Shown here: one piece after another, positions 25,659 to 33,705 of the stretch | Numbering within the stretch: position 1 is the first letter of the stretch | How the letters are laid out: every line of letters starts with the position of its first letter | Source: Clostridium sp. AF37-5 | GTDB taxonomy: Bacteria; Bacillota; Clostridia; Lachnospirales; Lachnospiraceae | Reading direction: 5' to 3' | NCBI RefSeq assembly: GCF_003477605.1 | Contig: NZ_QUDR01000002.1 | Location: 124,001-188,000, forward strand | DNA length: 64,000 bases | Translations under genes and position numbers: made by a program | Notes under the pieces: generated by a model | Told to the model about the DNA's origin: nothing | What the model saw: only the letters and a program-made list of their open reading frames with translations | The model's database searches: none

Positions 25659-26862
25659 AAATATTAGTTTTCAGGAAGCTGAATTTGGAGAAAAGAAATT
25701 TTTGATGTATCGTGTCGATGATGCAGCACAAATGGATCATGTTGAAGTGGAGATGTTGAAGAATAATGATATTAAAGGACTTCTTCCTTTTTCTTCTGCA
25801 CAAAATAATGATGAAATTAAGTTTATGTATGAAATGACAAATAAGATGAAACTATCCCAGTTTTTAGGCGGACTTGTTCGCTGGGAGGAGTTATATCCGG
25901 CGGTACAGGGAATCATTGCGGCAATAATGGATTGCGCGCAGTATATGCTTAATGAGGGGCATTTTGTACTGGAGGCAGAAAACATATTTATTGATTTGTC
26001 GAGCCGAAAGATTGAATTGATGTTTCTTCCTGTTGAAAATGAATTGCTGGCACAGATAACATGGAAAGATTTTCTGATTACACTGTTACATAATTTAAAC
26101 TATGATATGAAAGATGATATTGGCAAATTAGAAACTTTGCAAAGTTATTTGGCAGATGAAAAAATTACTTTAAAGGAATATGCAGAAAAAATTGAAAAGA
26201 TAAAAACACTTGGTTTTGCAAGAAACAAAGACGTTAAAAAGGAAAATAAACAAAGTGAAAGACCAGTAAGAGAAGTAAAAATGAAAGAAAAACCAAATGT
26301 GATATACAATGTACCGGACCCCAATAGTGAGATATCCTCTGATGTTATGAAAACAGAAAAAGAAGAAAAAAAGGAAGGCATAATTGGCTTATTTTCAAAG
26401 AAAAAGAAAAAAGAGAAGAAGCAGGAAAAAAAACAGGCGGATTCATTTGCCTTTGAAATTCCGGGACAGAAAAAATCAGTGGATGTTTCAAAGAAAAAGG
26501 AAAAAGAGGCGGTACAGGAAATCGGCGAAACTTTATTAGCTGATGATAGTGAAGCGTCATTATTTATGCCATATTTGATAGATAAAAAAACAAACAGTCA
26601 AATTCCGATTAATAAAAAAGACTTTAAGATTGGGCGCGAAGAAAAGTATGTAGATTATGTAACCTCTGAACCGACAGTTGGAAGGCTGCATGCCAGCATC
26701 GTGTTGGACGAACAGGGGAAAATTGTTTTTGTTCGAGATGCCAATTCGAAAAATGGAACTTTTGTCAATGGGGAGAAAATACAAAGCAATATTAATGTTC
26801 AAATCAAGGATGGCGATGTCATTCGTTTTGGAAGAGATGAATATATACTGCAACTGCGTTAG
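25651..26862 (+). CDS. FHA-domain protein with DUF6382-like N-terminus
   Basis: The protein of 403 residues has three parts. The first 200 residues form an uncharacterised domain (I believe DUF6382 type) that includes LSQFLGGLVRWEELYPAVQG. A highly charged Lys/Glu linker spans about 210-295. A C-terminal forkhead-associated domain spans about 320-400, with the phosphothreonine-binding pattern FKIGREEKYVDY, GRLHASI and DANSKNGTFVNGEKI. FHA domains bind phosphothreonine peptides, so this is the reader for the Ser/Thr kinase encoded later in the locus. No membrane helix is evident; it is cytoplasmic. GGAGGACAGGAG precedes the ATG, which overlaps the TadZ stop. Confidence 0.85.
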   Translation: MYKNISFQEAEFGEKKFLMYRVDDAAQMDHVEVEMLKNNDIKGLLPFSSAQNNDEIKFMYEMTNKMKLSQFLGGLVRWEELYPAVQGIIAAIMDCAQYMLNEGHFVLEAENIFIDLSSRKIELMFLPVENELLAQITWKDFLITLLHNLNYDMKDDIGKLETLQSYLADEKITLKEYAEKIEKIKTLGFARNKDVKKENKQSERPVREVKMKEKPNVIYNVPDPNSEISSDVMKTEKEEKKEGIIGLFSKKKKKEKKQEKKQADSFAFEIPGQKKSVDVSKKKEKEAVQEIGETLLADDSEASLFMPYLIDKKTNSQIPINKKDFKIGREEKYVDYVTSEPTVGRLHASIVLDEQGKIVFVRDANSKNGTFVNGEKIQSNINVQIKDGDVIRFGRDEYILQLR

Positions 26863-26872
26863 GAGAAAAAAT

Positions 26873-27646
26873 ATGGAGTTTCAATGTGGTGTAGTATCCG
26901 ATGTGGGTACAACGAGAAAAGTGAATCAGGATTCGGCGTGTATCCATATTCAGGATTCAATCGTTGGAAATGTTGGGCTTGCTGTGGTTTGTGACGGCAT
27001 GGGGGGATTATCCCATGGAGAGTTCGCAAGTCAGTCCATGATAGAGAAAATAGAAAAATGGTATGACAGTGAATTCAAGGAACTGTTAGTACAGGGAGTG
27101 GAAGTAAATCAATTAAGGAAGCAGCTTGACGAACTTTTGGTAGAGCACAATAAGTATCTCATAGAGTACGGCAATGATATGGGAGGAGCAATGGGAACGA
27201 CAGTGTCACTTTTGCTGATGTTGCCGGGACGCTATTTTGGAATACATGTTGGGGATTCCAGAATTTATAAAATCGGTAAAAGAACGATGGAGCAGATTAC
27301 AAACGACCATAGCAGAGTGATGCAGGAAGTCCGGATGGGGATTATTACACCGACTGAAGCGGAGAGAGATACAAGAAAGAATCAATTACTGCAGTGCATT
27401 GGAGCAAGGGGCAATATTCAGACAGAATTCTTTTCCGGAAATATCGATTTGGCAGAGACTTTTTTGCTTTGCTCGGATGGATTTGTCCATAAATTACAAG
27501 AAAAAGAAATGTGGAGAAAACTTCGACCGAATAAAGCAAAGAAAGATGAAATAATACAAAAAAATCTGTTGGAGTTAGTGGAAGAAAATAAAAAAAGAGA
27601 GGAAACCGATAACATAACAGCAATTGCTATACGGGTAGAACCGTAG
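26873..27646 (+). CDS. PP2C-family Ser/Thr protein phosphatase (first of two)
   Basis: The protein of 257 residues contains the PP2C motifs in order: VGTTRKVNQDSACIH with the first metal Asp, VVCDGMGGLSHGE, GTTVSLLL, HVGDSRIYKI, TNDHS, LLQCIGA, LLCSDGFVHKL and a final DNITAIAI. It should remove phosphate from Ser/Thr residues using two Mn or Mg ions. The ATG at 26873 follows AGGAGAAAAAAT and lies ten bases after the FHA stop. Its stop region abuts the motor ATPase gene, placing eraser and reader of phosphorylation inside the pilus operon. Confidence 0.92.
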   Translation: MEFQCGVVSDVGTTRKVNQDSACIHIQDSIVGNVGLAVVCDGMGGLSHGEFASQSMIEKIEKWYDSEFKELLVQGVEVNQLRKQLDELLVEHNKYLIEYGNDMGGAMGTTVSLLLMLPGRYFGIHVGDSRIYKIGKRTMEQITNDHSRVMQEVRMGIITPTEAERDTRKNQLLQCIGARGNIQTEFFSGNIDLAETFLLCSDGFVHKLQEKEMWRKLRPNKAKKDEIIQKNLLELVEENKKREETDNITAIAIRVEP

Positions 27647-27657
27647 TGGAGGAAAAC

Positions 27658-28902
27658 ATGGAAAAGAAAGAAACACAGATGGATGTCATGATCCAGGAAA
27701 CCAGACAGTATATCATGGATAACCTAGCGATAACATCTATGAGTAATGAAGAACTGGAAGATAAAATCGAAGAATTAATTTTTGAAAAAACAAAGGATGG
27801 CTTCTTTTCAATTGAGGAAAAGGTTCAAATAGTTCAGGAAATTTACGGTTCTATTCGTGGTTTTGGTATTTTGGATTCCATTTTATCGGATGATAATGTG
27901 ACTGAAGTAATGATTAATGGACCGGACAATATTTTTATTGAGAAGAATGGAACTTTGACAAAATTAAACCGCAAGTTTGAGAGTCAGCGCAGATTGGAGG
28001 ATATTATCCAGCGTATTGTCGGTCTGGCAGGTCGTGAAGTCAACCAGGCAAATCCAATTGTAGATACAAGACTTCCGGATGGTTCGCGTGTTAATGTAGT
28101 TTTACCACCAATTGCATTGTGTGGTCCAACGGTAACGATTCGTAAATTTTCCAAGGAACCGATGACAATCGATAAACTGATTTCCTATGGTTCTCTGACA
28201 CAGGAGATTGCGGATAAATTAGAATGTCTGGTAAAGGCGAAATACAATATTTTTATCAGTGGCGGAACCGGTTCAGGAAAGACGACTTTTTTGAATGCGC
28301 TTTCCAATTATATTCCAAAGACGGAACGTGTTATTACGATTGAGGATTCGGCAGAATTGCAGATTACCGGAATTGAAAATCTGGTAAGTATGGAGACTAG
28401 AAATGCAAATGCAGCAGGAGCTGGTGCAATTACGATACGTGATTTGATTAAATCTTCTCTTCGAATGAGACCAGAGAGAATTGTAGTCGGTGAGGTTCGA
28501 GGCGGTGAAGCGCTCGACATGCTTCAGGCAATGAATACCGGACATGATGGTTCATTGTCGACCGGACATGCCAATTCGACTCATGATATGCTGAGCCGAT
28601 TAGAAACAATGGTGCTGCAGGGAGCAGATGGGCTGCCACTGGAAGCAATTCGGCAACAGATTGCGTCCGCAGTAGATATTATTGTTCATTTGTCAAGATT
28701 GCGTGACCATTCACGTAAGACAATGGAGATTACAGAAGTTTTAGGATATCAGGACGGTGAGATACAACTAAATCCGTTGTATGTGTTCGAAGAAGATGAG
28801 AATAGTACACTGGAAAAAGTCAGCGGAAGTTTGCTACGAACAAAAAATCCGTTGGTGAATGATTATAAACTGAAACTTGCCGGAATTAATCAGGTTATAT
28901 GA
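27658..28902 (+). CDS. tadA: Tad pilus motor ATPase TadA/CpaF
   Basis: This is the secretion ATPase that drives Tad/Flp pilus extension and, in some systems, retraction. An N-terminal helical domain (about 1-100) is followed by the CpaF-type core: DNVTEVMINGPDNIFIEKNG, PDGSRVNVVLPP, Walker A SGGTGSGKTTFLNAL near residue 200, the Asp box ERVITIEDSAELQI, and Walker B RIVVGEVRGGEALDML with the GHDGSLSTGHANS histidine box. The length of 414 residues is normal. The ATG at 27658 follows GTGGAGGAAAAC; an upstream GTG at 27646 is less likely. Confidence 0.94.
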   Translation: MEKKETQMDVMIQETRQYIMDNLAITSMSNEELEDKIEELIFEKTKDGFFSIEEKVQIVQEIYGSIRGFGILDSILSDDNVTEVMINGPDNIFIEKNGTLTKLNRKFESQRRLEDIIQRIVGLAGREVNQANPIVDTRLPDGSRVNVVLPPIALCGPTVTIRKFSKEPMTIDKLISYGSLTQEIADKLECLVKAKYNIFISGGTGSGKTTFLNALSNYIPKTERVITIEDSAELQITGIENLVSMETRNANAAGAGAITIRDLIKSSLRMRPERIVVGEVRGGEALDMLQAMNTGHDGSLSTGHANSTHDMLSRLETMVLQGADGLPLEAIRQQIASAVDIIVHLSRLRDHSRKTMEITEVLGYQDGEIQLNPLYVFEEDENSTLEKVSGSLLRTKNPLVNDYKLKLAGINQVI

Positions 28903-28916
28903 GAAAGGGGATTTGT

Positions 28917-29765
28917 ATGAGCAAGAAAAAAGAGAGAGAGCCACAGTGGTATATGTCATCGACGAAAATACCAGTGTTAAATTATAACGAGTATTATATG
29001 AAAAAAATGGAATGGGTTTTATATGCGATTGCCTTTTTTGTGTTGGGAGCAATTATTGGTTATATATTCTATGGTGGAATTGGAATTAATATACATGGAG
29101 AACCTACTCGAATTACTTATATAATTAACACGAGTGTGATGGTTGTTTTTGGAGGGATTTCATTCAAAATTCTTATGCCTATGCGAAGGAAACAATTAAA
29201 AACAAATCGAAAAAGAAAGATTCGAAAGCAATTTGTGGATATGCTAGAATCATTGTCTATTTCGATTGCTGCAGGACAAAATGTGCCAAATGCAATGCAA
29301 ACGGTAAAAGATGATTTGTTGATTCAGTATACAGAAAAAGATTATATTGTGCAAGAAGTTTCTGTTTTTTTACGTGAAATGGAAAATGGGATTCAAATAG
29401 AGGAGTTGTTTTTAGATTTCGGAAACAGATCAGGGATTGAGGATATTTCAAATTTTGGCAAGGTGTTTGAAGTAGCATACCGTCGTGGTGGCAATTTAAA
29501 AGAAATTATAAAGAACTGCTATGAAATATTAAGTGAAAAAATAGAAATAGAAATGGAGATTCAGACAAAAGTAGCGAGTAGTGCAAATCAAATGAATATC
29601 ATGATTCTAATGCCAATTTTTTTGATTGCTATGCTGAAATCCTCTGGAGAGGGGTTCGCAGAAAACTTTGTTTCTGTCTCAGGAATAATTTCGACAACAG
29701 TATCAATTTTTGTATTTATTGTTGCTTACTTTGTTGGCAGGAAAGTACTAGATATTAAGGCATAG
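28917..29765 (+). CDS. tadB: TadB-like inner-membrane platform protein
   Basis: The protein has about 282 residues and a type II secretion F (GspF) fold. Two N-terminal membrane helices lie around residues 35-60 and 70-95. A cytoplasmic helical domain follows with VDMLESLSISIAAGQNVPNA, REMENGIQIEEL and NFGKVFEVAYRRGGNL, and two C-terminal helices close it. TadB and TadC together form the platform that couples the motor to pilin insertion. It has a GAAAGGGG ribosome site before the ATG at 28917, which overlaps nothing. The A+T content is high compared with the core genes. Confidence 0.82.
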   Translation: MSKKKEREPQWYMSSTKIPVLNYNEYYMKKMEWVLYAIAFFVLGAIIGYIFYGGIGINIHGEPTRITYIINTSVMVVFGGISFKILMPMRRKQLKTNRKRKIRKQFVDMLESLSISIAAGQNVPNAMQTVKDDLLIQYTEKDYIVQEVSVFLREMENGIQIEELFLDFGNRSGIEDISNFGKVFEVAYRRGGNLKEIIKNCYEILSEKIEIEMEIQTKVASSANQMNIMILMPIFLIAMLKSSGEGFAENFVSVSGIISTTVSIFVFIVAYFVGRKVLDIKA

Positions 29766-29779
29766 GAGAGATTTGTTTT

Positions 29780-30646
29780 ATGATATTAAATATTTTGATT
29801 GGTGGAATAACAACAATTTGTATGTGGATGACAGTGATTTTTTTGGTTTCATCTAAATATCAGAATGTAATAGAACCATTAGATGATGAAGAATTTGCTT
29901 TGAAAGAGTGTTATGGGGTAGGATTCCATTTAATGAAATTGCTTCGAGTAAATTTGAAAGGCACAATTGCATTAAAGATGAGAAAAGATGCGGTTGTAAT
30001 ATATGGTGAAAAATATGCAGAATATTATGTGAGCGTATATTACGCTCAAAGATTAACATTCTCATTGTTTTTAGTAGATGTGTTTATGTTTTTGCTATGT
30101 GTATGTTCACCAAAAGATCGACTCATGATGGTCGTTTTGATGCTTGTTGTACTTGCTGTAGTGAATTACTATTTTATTGTTTTGTTATCCGAAAAGATAA
30201 AGAAAAATAGTGACCGGTATTTGTTACAATTTCCAAATGTTGCATCTACTATGGCATTACTTATCAATGCTGGTATGATTGTCACAGAAGCATGGGAAGT
30301 TATAGCTTATGAAGATGAGGATGAATTACATAAACAGATGCAGATAACAATGGAAGAGATAGAGAATGGCGTATCACTAAAGATGGCATTAAATCGTTTT
30401 GCTAATCGGTGTGCCACACCGGAATTAAGAAAATTTACATCTTCTATAATTCAGGGGATGGAAAAAGGAAATAAAGAGCTGGCAGAAATGCTAAGTGATA
30501 TGTCAAAAGAATTATGGCATACAAAAAAACAAAGAGTTATACAACTTGCAGAATTGGCTGGCAATAAAGTTTTAATTCCAATCATGATGATGTTTGTTGG
30601 AATTTTAATTATGGTAATGGTGCCAATTGTTACCAATATGTTTTAA
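29780..30646 (+). CDS. tadC: TadC-like inner-membrane platform protein
   Basis: The product has 288 residues with the same GspF-type layout as its neighbour: an N-terminal helix, a helical pair at about 90-140, a cytoplasmic domain with FPNVASTMALLINAGMIVTE and MEEIENGVSLKMALNRFANR, and a C-terminal membrane helix (IPIMMMFVGILIMVMVPIV). It follows TadB by 14 bases with an AGGAGAG site. Within Tad systems the second platform gene is TadC, which I adopt here by order. It is followed by a 63-base gap with no obvious promoter before the pilin gene. Confidence 0.8.
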   Translation: MILNILIGGITTICMWMTVIFLVSSKYQNVIEPLDDEEFALKECYGVGFHLMKLLRVNLKGTIALKMRKDAVVIYGEKYAEYYVSVYYAQRLTFSLFLVDVFMFLLCVCSPKDRLMMVVLMLVVLAVVNYYFIVLLSEKIKKNSDRYLLQFPNVASTMALLINAGMIVTEAWEVIAYEDEDELHKQMQITMEEIENGVSLKMALNRFANRCATPELRKFTSSIIQGMEKGNKELAEMLSDMSKELWHTKKQRVIQLAELAGNKVLIPIMMMFVGILIMVMVPIVTNMF

Positions 30647-30709
30647 TAAATTGTTACTAATTCCCTTTTATATAGGGGTTTAGAATATAAATTAAGGAGG
30701 TGAAAAAAT

Positions 30710-30985
30710 ATGTATTATGCAGCTTTACATGAACTTAATCTGATGAGGATAAGAGCAGTAAATTGGTTTAAAGAACAAAATGGTGGTGTTACAGTTATTG
30801 AAATTATTATCATTTTAGCAATTGTAATTGCACTTGGAATATTCTTCAAAGACCAGATTATTGATCTTGCAAATTCGATTTGGAACAGTATTAGTGGCAA
30901 TGAAGCAAATGTTACAAACTTTGATAAGTTAAAATCCGGAGGCGGTTCTGGAGCACCAGGTGCTTCTGGTGGTGGTAGTCGCTAA
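30710..30985 (+). CDS. flp: Flp-type (type IVb) pilin
   Basis: This is the probable structural subunit of the Tad pilus. The protein of 91 residues has a 26-residue leader ending in Gly26, then VTVIEIIIILAIVIALGIFF, with Glu at mature position 5 and a long hydrophobic helix. The predicted mature subunit is about 65 residues, as expected for Flp pilins, and it ends in a Gly/Ser-rich tail (SGGGSGAPGASGGGSR). A very strong AAGGAGGTG ribosome site precedes the ATG. A stable hairpin follows the stop, consistent with much higher expression of the pilin than of the next genes. Confidence 0.86.
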   Translation: MYYAALHELNLMRIRAVNWFKEQNGGVTVIEIIIILAIVIALGIFFKDQIIDLANSIWNSISGNEANVTNFDKLKSGGGSGAPGASGGGSR

Positions 30986-31020
30986 ACTTTGGATCGATTC
31001 AGCGAAACATGAGTTGATAC

Positions 31021-31060
31021 TTTTATATGGGGGAAACTGTTCTCCCCCATATAAAAATTT
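31021..31060 (+). terminator. Hairpin after the pilin gene, probable attenuator or mRNA-end stabiliser
   Basis: A perfect 14-bp stem (TTTTATATGGGGGA at 31021-31034 with 31043-31056) and an eight-base loop, followed by only four T residues (ATTTT). The following gene starts 19 bases later with its own ribosome site. The weak U-tract suggests partial termination or protection of the pilin transcript from 3' decay. Confidence 0.7.
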
Positions 31061-31074
31061 TCGAGGAGACAAAA

Positions 31075-31731
31075 ATGAAATATTTAATAATTACAATTAT
31101 AGCAATATGTTCACATATATTGTGCTACGCAAGTTTAAGAAAATTTAAACTGATAAATAAGAATGGGGAAAAAAATAAACTAAAATATGATGAAAAAAAT
31201 TTATTGGCAGGACTATTGGTGTCGTGTCTTATATCTGTTTTTATGATAAGCAGAGTTTATGAAAATGTAGACACAAAACTTAATCTAATAAAATTGATTA
31301 TTTTCTATGTGCTATTACTGATATGTGCGTGGATTGATTATAAAATGAAAATTATACCAAATGGAATGCTCCTTGCAGGAATGTGCATACGACTTATAGT
31401 ATATATTTTTGAGTATGTAAATTTAGGGGGTGATTTACGATTTGAATTTTATTCCGAAGGTATCGCATTGCTTTTGGTCGTGGTTCTCTTAATTTTTGCT
31501 GCATTAACGCATAAAGGCATTGGAATGGGTGATATAAAACTATTTGGGTTAATGGCGTTGTATACAGGAGCTTTTTTTGTGTATTCTGTTTTGTTTGTTT
31601 CTGTATTATTAGGGGCAATCATTGGCATTGTCATGTTGCTGTGTTTTCATAAAGGAAAAAAGACAACGATTCCATTTGCACCGTTAATATTGATTGGTTA
31701 TATTGTAACATCTATTGTTGGTAGCTATTGA
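31075..31731 (+). CDS. tadV: Prepilin peptidase (A24 family, TadV/CpaA-like)
   Basis: This polytopic membrane aspartic protease cleaves the pilin leaders. The protein of 218 residues has about six hydrophobic helices. The two catalytic aspartates lie in CAWIDYKMKIIPN (near residue 87) and in GIGMGDIKLFG (near residue 152), the typical GxGD motif. It lacks the N-terminal methylase domain of the larger PilD peptidases, as usual for TadV/CpaA. The start at 31075 is preceded by CGAGGAG. It should process the Flp pilin and perhaps the two TadE-like proteins; whether it also processes the type IV prepilins 20 kb upstream is unknown. Confidence 0.88.
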   Translation: MKYLIITIIAICSHILCYASLRKFKLINKNGEKNKLKYDEKNLLAGLLVSCLISVFMISRVYENVDTKLNLIKLIIFYVLLLICAWIDYKMKIIPNGMLLAGMCIRLIVYIFEYVNLGGDLRFEFYSEGIALLLVVVLLIFAALTHKGIGMGDIKLFGLMALYTGAFFVYSVLFVSVLLGAIIGIVMLLCFHKGKKTTIPFAPLILIGYIVTSIVGSY

Positions 31732-31741
31732 GGAGGAAAAA

Positions 31742-33055
31742 ATGAATTCAAAATCGAGAAAAAGGTTAATTATTGTAGCATTAATTATATTTAATGTGTT
31801 AGCTATTGTAAAAATAGCAGACAATACAAAGATGCAAGTGACAGAAGATAACGAATTGAATAATGCCCTTGAAACAGCTAGGGATTATAAAGACAAAAAT
31901 TTGAATATGGCAGCGTTGGATTTTTATCAAGATGCTTTGGAAAAAGCAGATACGGTTGAAGTAAGGAGAGAAATGATTCAGGCATATAGAGGGGCTTTGA
32001 AGGATGGTGAAATAGATGAACAGACAATCGTTGATGATTTTGTTTTAGCATCCGTAGATCAATTATGGAATCAAGTAGGAATTTATGAAACGGCATTAGA
32101 GTATTTCGACAAGGAGAATGAGAATGAACAGATGGTTGAAGTGATTCAAAGGGCACTGATCAATAATATATCAAGCGATAAAATTAATCAGGCTTATGAA
32201 AGATTATCAAAAGAATATGCAAAACTTGATGTTTGCTTTCAGGATGTTAAATATTCTAATGGAGAATGGTATTGTGTTTCGGATGGCAAACAATATGGAT
32301 ATGTTGATGGACTCGGTAATACACAGATAGGGTGTATGTATGATTTTGCATCCCCTTATTATGATGGATATGCAGTTGTAAAAAGTGGACAGTTTGTATA
32401 TATAGCGGATGAAAACGGAAAGAGATGGAAGTATTTAGATGAAGATGTTAAATCATCATGTGGAATAGGAGATGGTCTGGTTGTTATAAATAAGGGTGAT
32501 AAATCTAGTTGGATAAAATTAGATGGAACATATACGTCAAAAGAATTTGATTATGTGGGAAAATTTAATCAGAATATGGCAGCGGTGAATGAAGACGGCA
32601 GCTGGTATATTGTTAATGGAGAAGGGAAAAGGATATCTTTAAAATATAGCGATATAAAATTAAACAATCTACAAGAATGCATTACAAACGATGTTATTTT
32701 TGCTAAAGAAGGTGGATGGCATATGTTGAATGCTAAAATGGAAAAGGTATCAGCTTTTGTTTGTGATGATGTGGACATATGTTATGGGGGCGGATATTTT
32801 GCATTTGAGAAAGATGGAAAATGGGGGTTTGCAGATTATAAGGGAAATGTGGTAATAGAACCACAATATGAAGAGGCAAAGGCATTCAGTAATGGTTATG
32901 CGGGAGTAAAAAAAGATGGGAAATGGGGATTTATAAATGCCGAAAACCAATTTCAAATGGAGGGTGACTATCAGGATGTTTTGTATTTTACAAAGGACAA
33001 AACTTGTTTTGTCAAAGAAAACGATTTGTGGACAATAATTAAGAAACTTATTTAA
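31742..33055 (+). CDS. Membrane-anchored WG-repeat protein
   Basis: The product of 437 residues has one membrane helix near the N-terminus (residues 7-25). A helical region of about 120 residues looks like TPR-type pairs (NAALDFYQDALEKADTVEV, then AYRGALKDGE). The C-terminal 270 residues contain WG (KWG) repeats such as DGKQYGYVDGLGNTQIG, KDGKWGFADYKGNVVIEP and KDGKWGFINAENQF. WG repeats form beta-propeller-like or solenoid scaffolds of unclear function. The C-terminal part is predicted to be extracellular. Its position between the peptidase and the TadE-like genes suggests an assembly or sensing role for the pilus. That role is inference. Confidence 0.75.
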   Translation: MNSKSRKRLIIVALIIFNVLAIVKIADNTKMQVTEDNELNNALETARDYKDKNLNMAALDFYQDALEKADTVEVRREMIQAYRGALKDGEIDEQTIVDDFVLASVDQLWNQVGIYETALEYFDKENENEQMVEVIQRALINNISSDKINQAYERLSKEYAKLDVCFQDVKYSNGEWYCVSDGKQYGYVDGLGNTQIGCMYDFASPYYDGYAVVKSGQFVYIADENGKRWKYLDEDVKSSCGIGDGLVVINKGDKSSWIKLDGTYTSKEFDYVGKFNQNMAAVNEDGSWYIVNGEGKRISLKYSDIKLNNLQECITNDVIFAKEGGWHMLNAKMEKVSAFVCDDVDICYGGGYFAFEKDGKWGFADYKGNVVIEPQYEEAKAFSNGYAGVKKDGKWGFINAENQFQMEGDYQDVLYFTKDKTCFVKENDLWTIIKKLI

Positions 33056-33076
33056 GTGGTAGAGAGGGGATAAAAG

Positions 33077-33688
33077 ATGAAGGATGATAAGGGAGAAATG
33101 ATAATAGAAGCAAGTATTGTATTTCCATTGGTTCTTATTATTTATGGGATACTAATGTTTCTTGTGTTACTAATGTATCAAAGAATTACTTTAACGACAG
33201 TTGCAAATAATACAGTAAGCTGTGTTTCTGCAAACTATGGGTTTTCTGATAAAGACCCATTTATGAGCTTTATTAATAAAGAACAATTAAATAATCGAAG
33301 TGTGTTATATCGGGAGATTTTTGGGACGACAGACAAGCTAGATTTGCCAATTGAACGTCAGGCAGAATGGTTTGGCTATTATTTATTGAGTAAAAATTGT
33401 TTGCTGAAAAAAGATGGTGTAAAAATAAAAGCAAAAGTTGATATAAAGCAAGGAAAAACAATGCAGAAAGATTTAATAGTTACGATGACGGAATCGTATC
33501 ATATTCCACTTGTATCTATGCTTGGAATTAACGACAAGGTAGAGTTTCGTGTGACTGCTTGTGCGGAATGCGTTGACCCTATTTCTTATATCAATGCGGT
33601 TGATTTTTTGTGGGAACAGGTTGAAAAAATAACAGAAACACCAGAAATAAAATTGGTAAGGCAAATGATTGATTACATAAAGAAATAG
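33077..33688 (+). CDS. TadE-like pseudopilin
   Basis: The product of 203 residues starts KDDKGEMIIEASIVFPLVLI. Gly followed four or five residues later by Glu, then a hydrophobic helix (residues 10-35), is the TadE/TadF signature. The extracellular part is a mixed domain of about 165 residues. TadE-like proteins are processed by the Tad peptidase and are needed for pilus biogenesis. A GAGAGGGG site precedes the ATG, and the next gene starts 17 bases after the stop. Confidence 0.7.
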   Translation: MKDDKGEMIIEASIVFPLVLIIYGILMFLVLLMYQRITLTTVANNTVSCVSANYGFSDKDPFMSFINKEQLNNRSVLYREIFGTTDKLDLPIERQAEWFGYYLLSKNCLLKKDGVKIKAKVDIKQGKTMQKDLIVTMTESYHIPLVSMLGINDKVEFRVTACAECVDPISYINAVDFLWEQVEKITETPEIKLVRQMIDYIKK

Positions 33689-33705
33689 AGGAGGGTCACA
33701 TAGAG

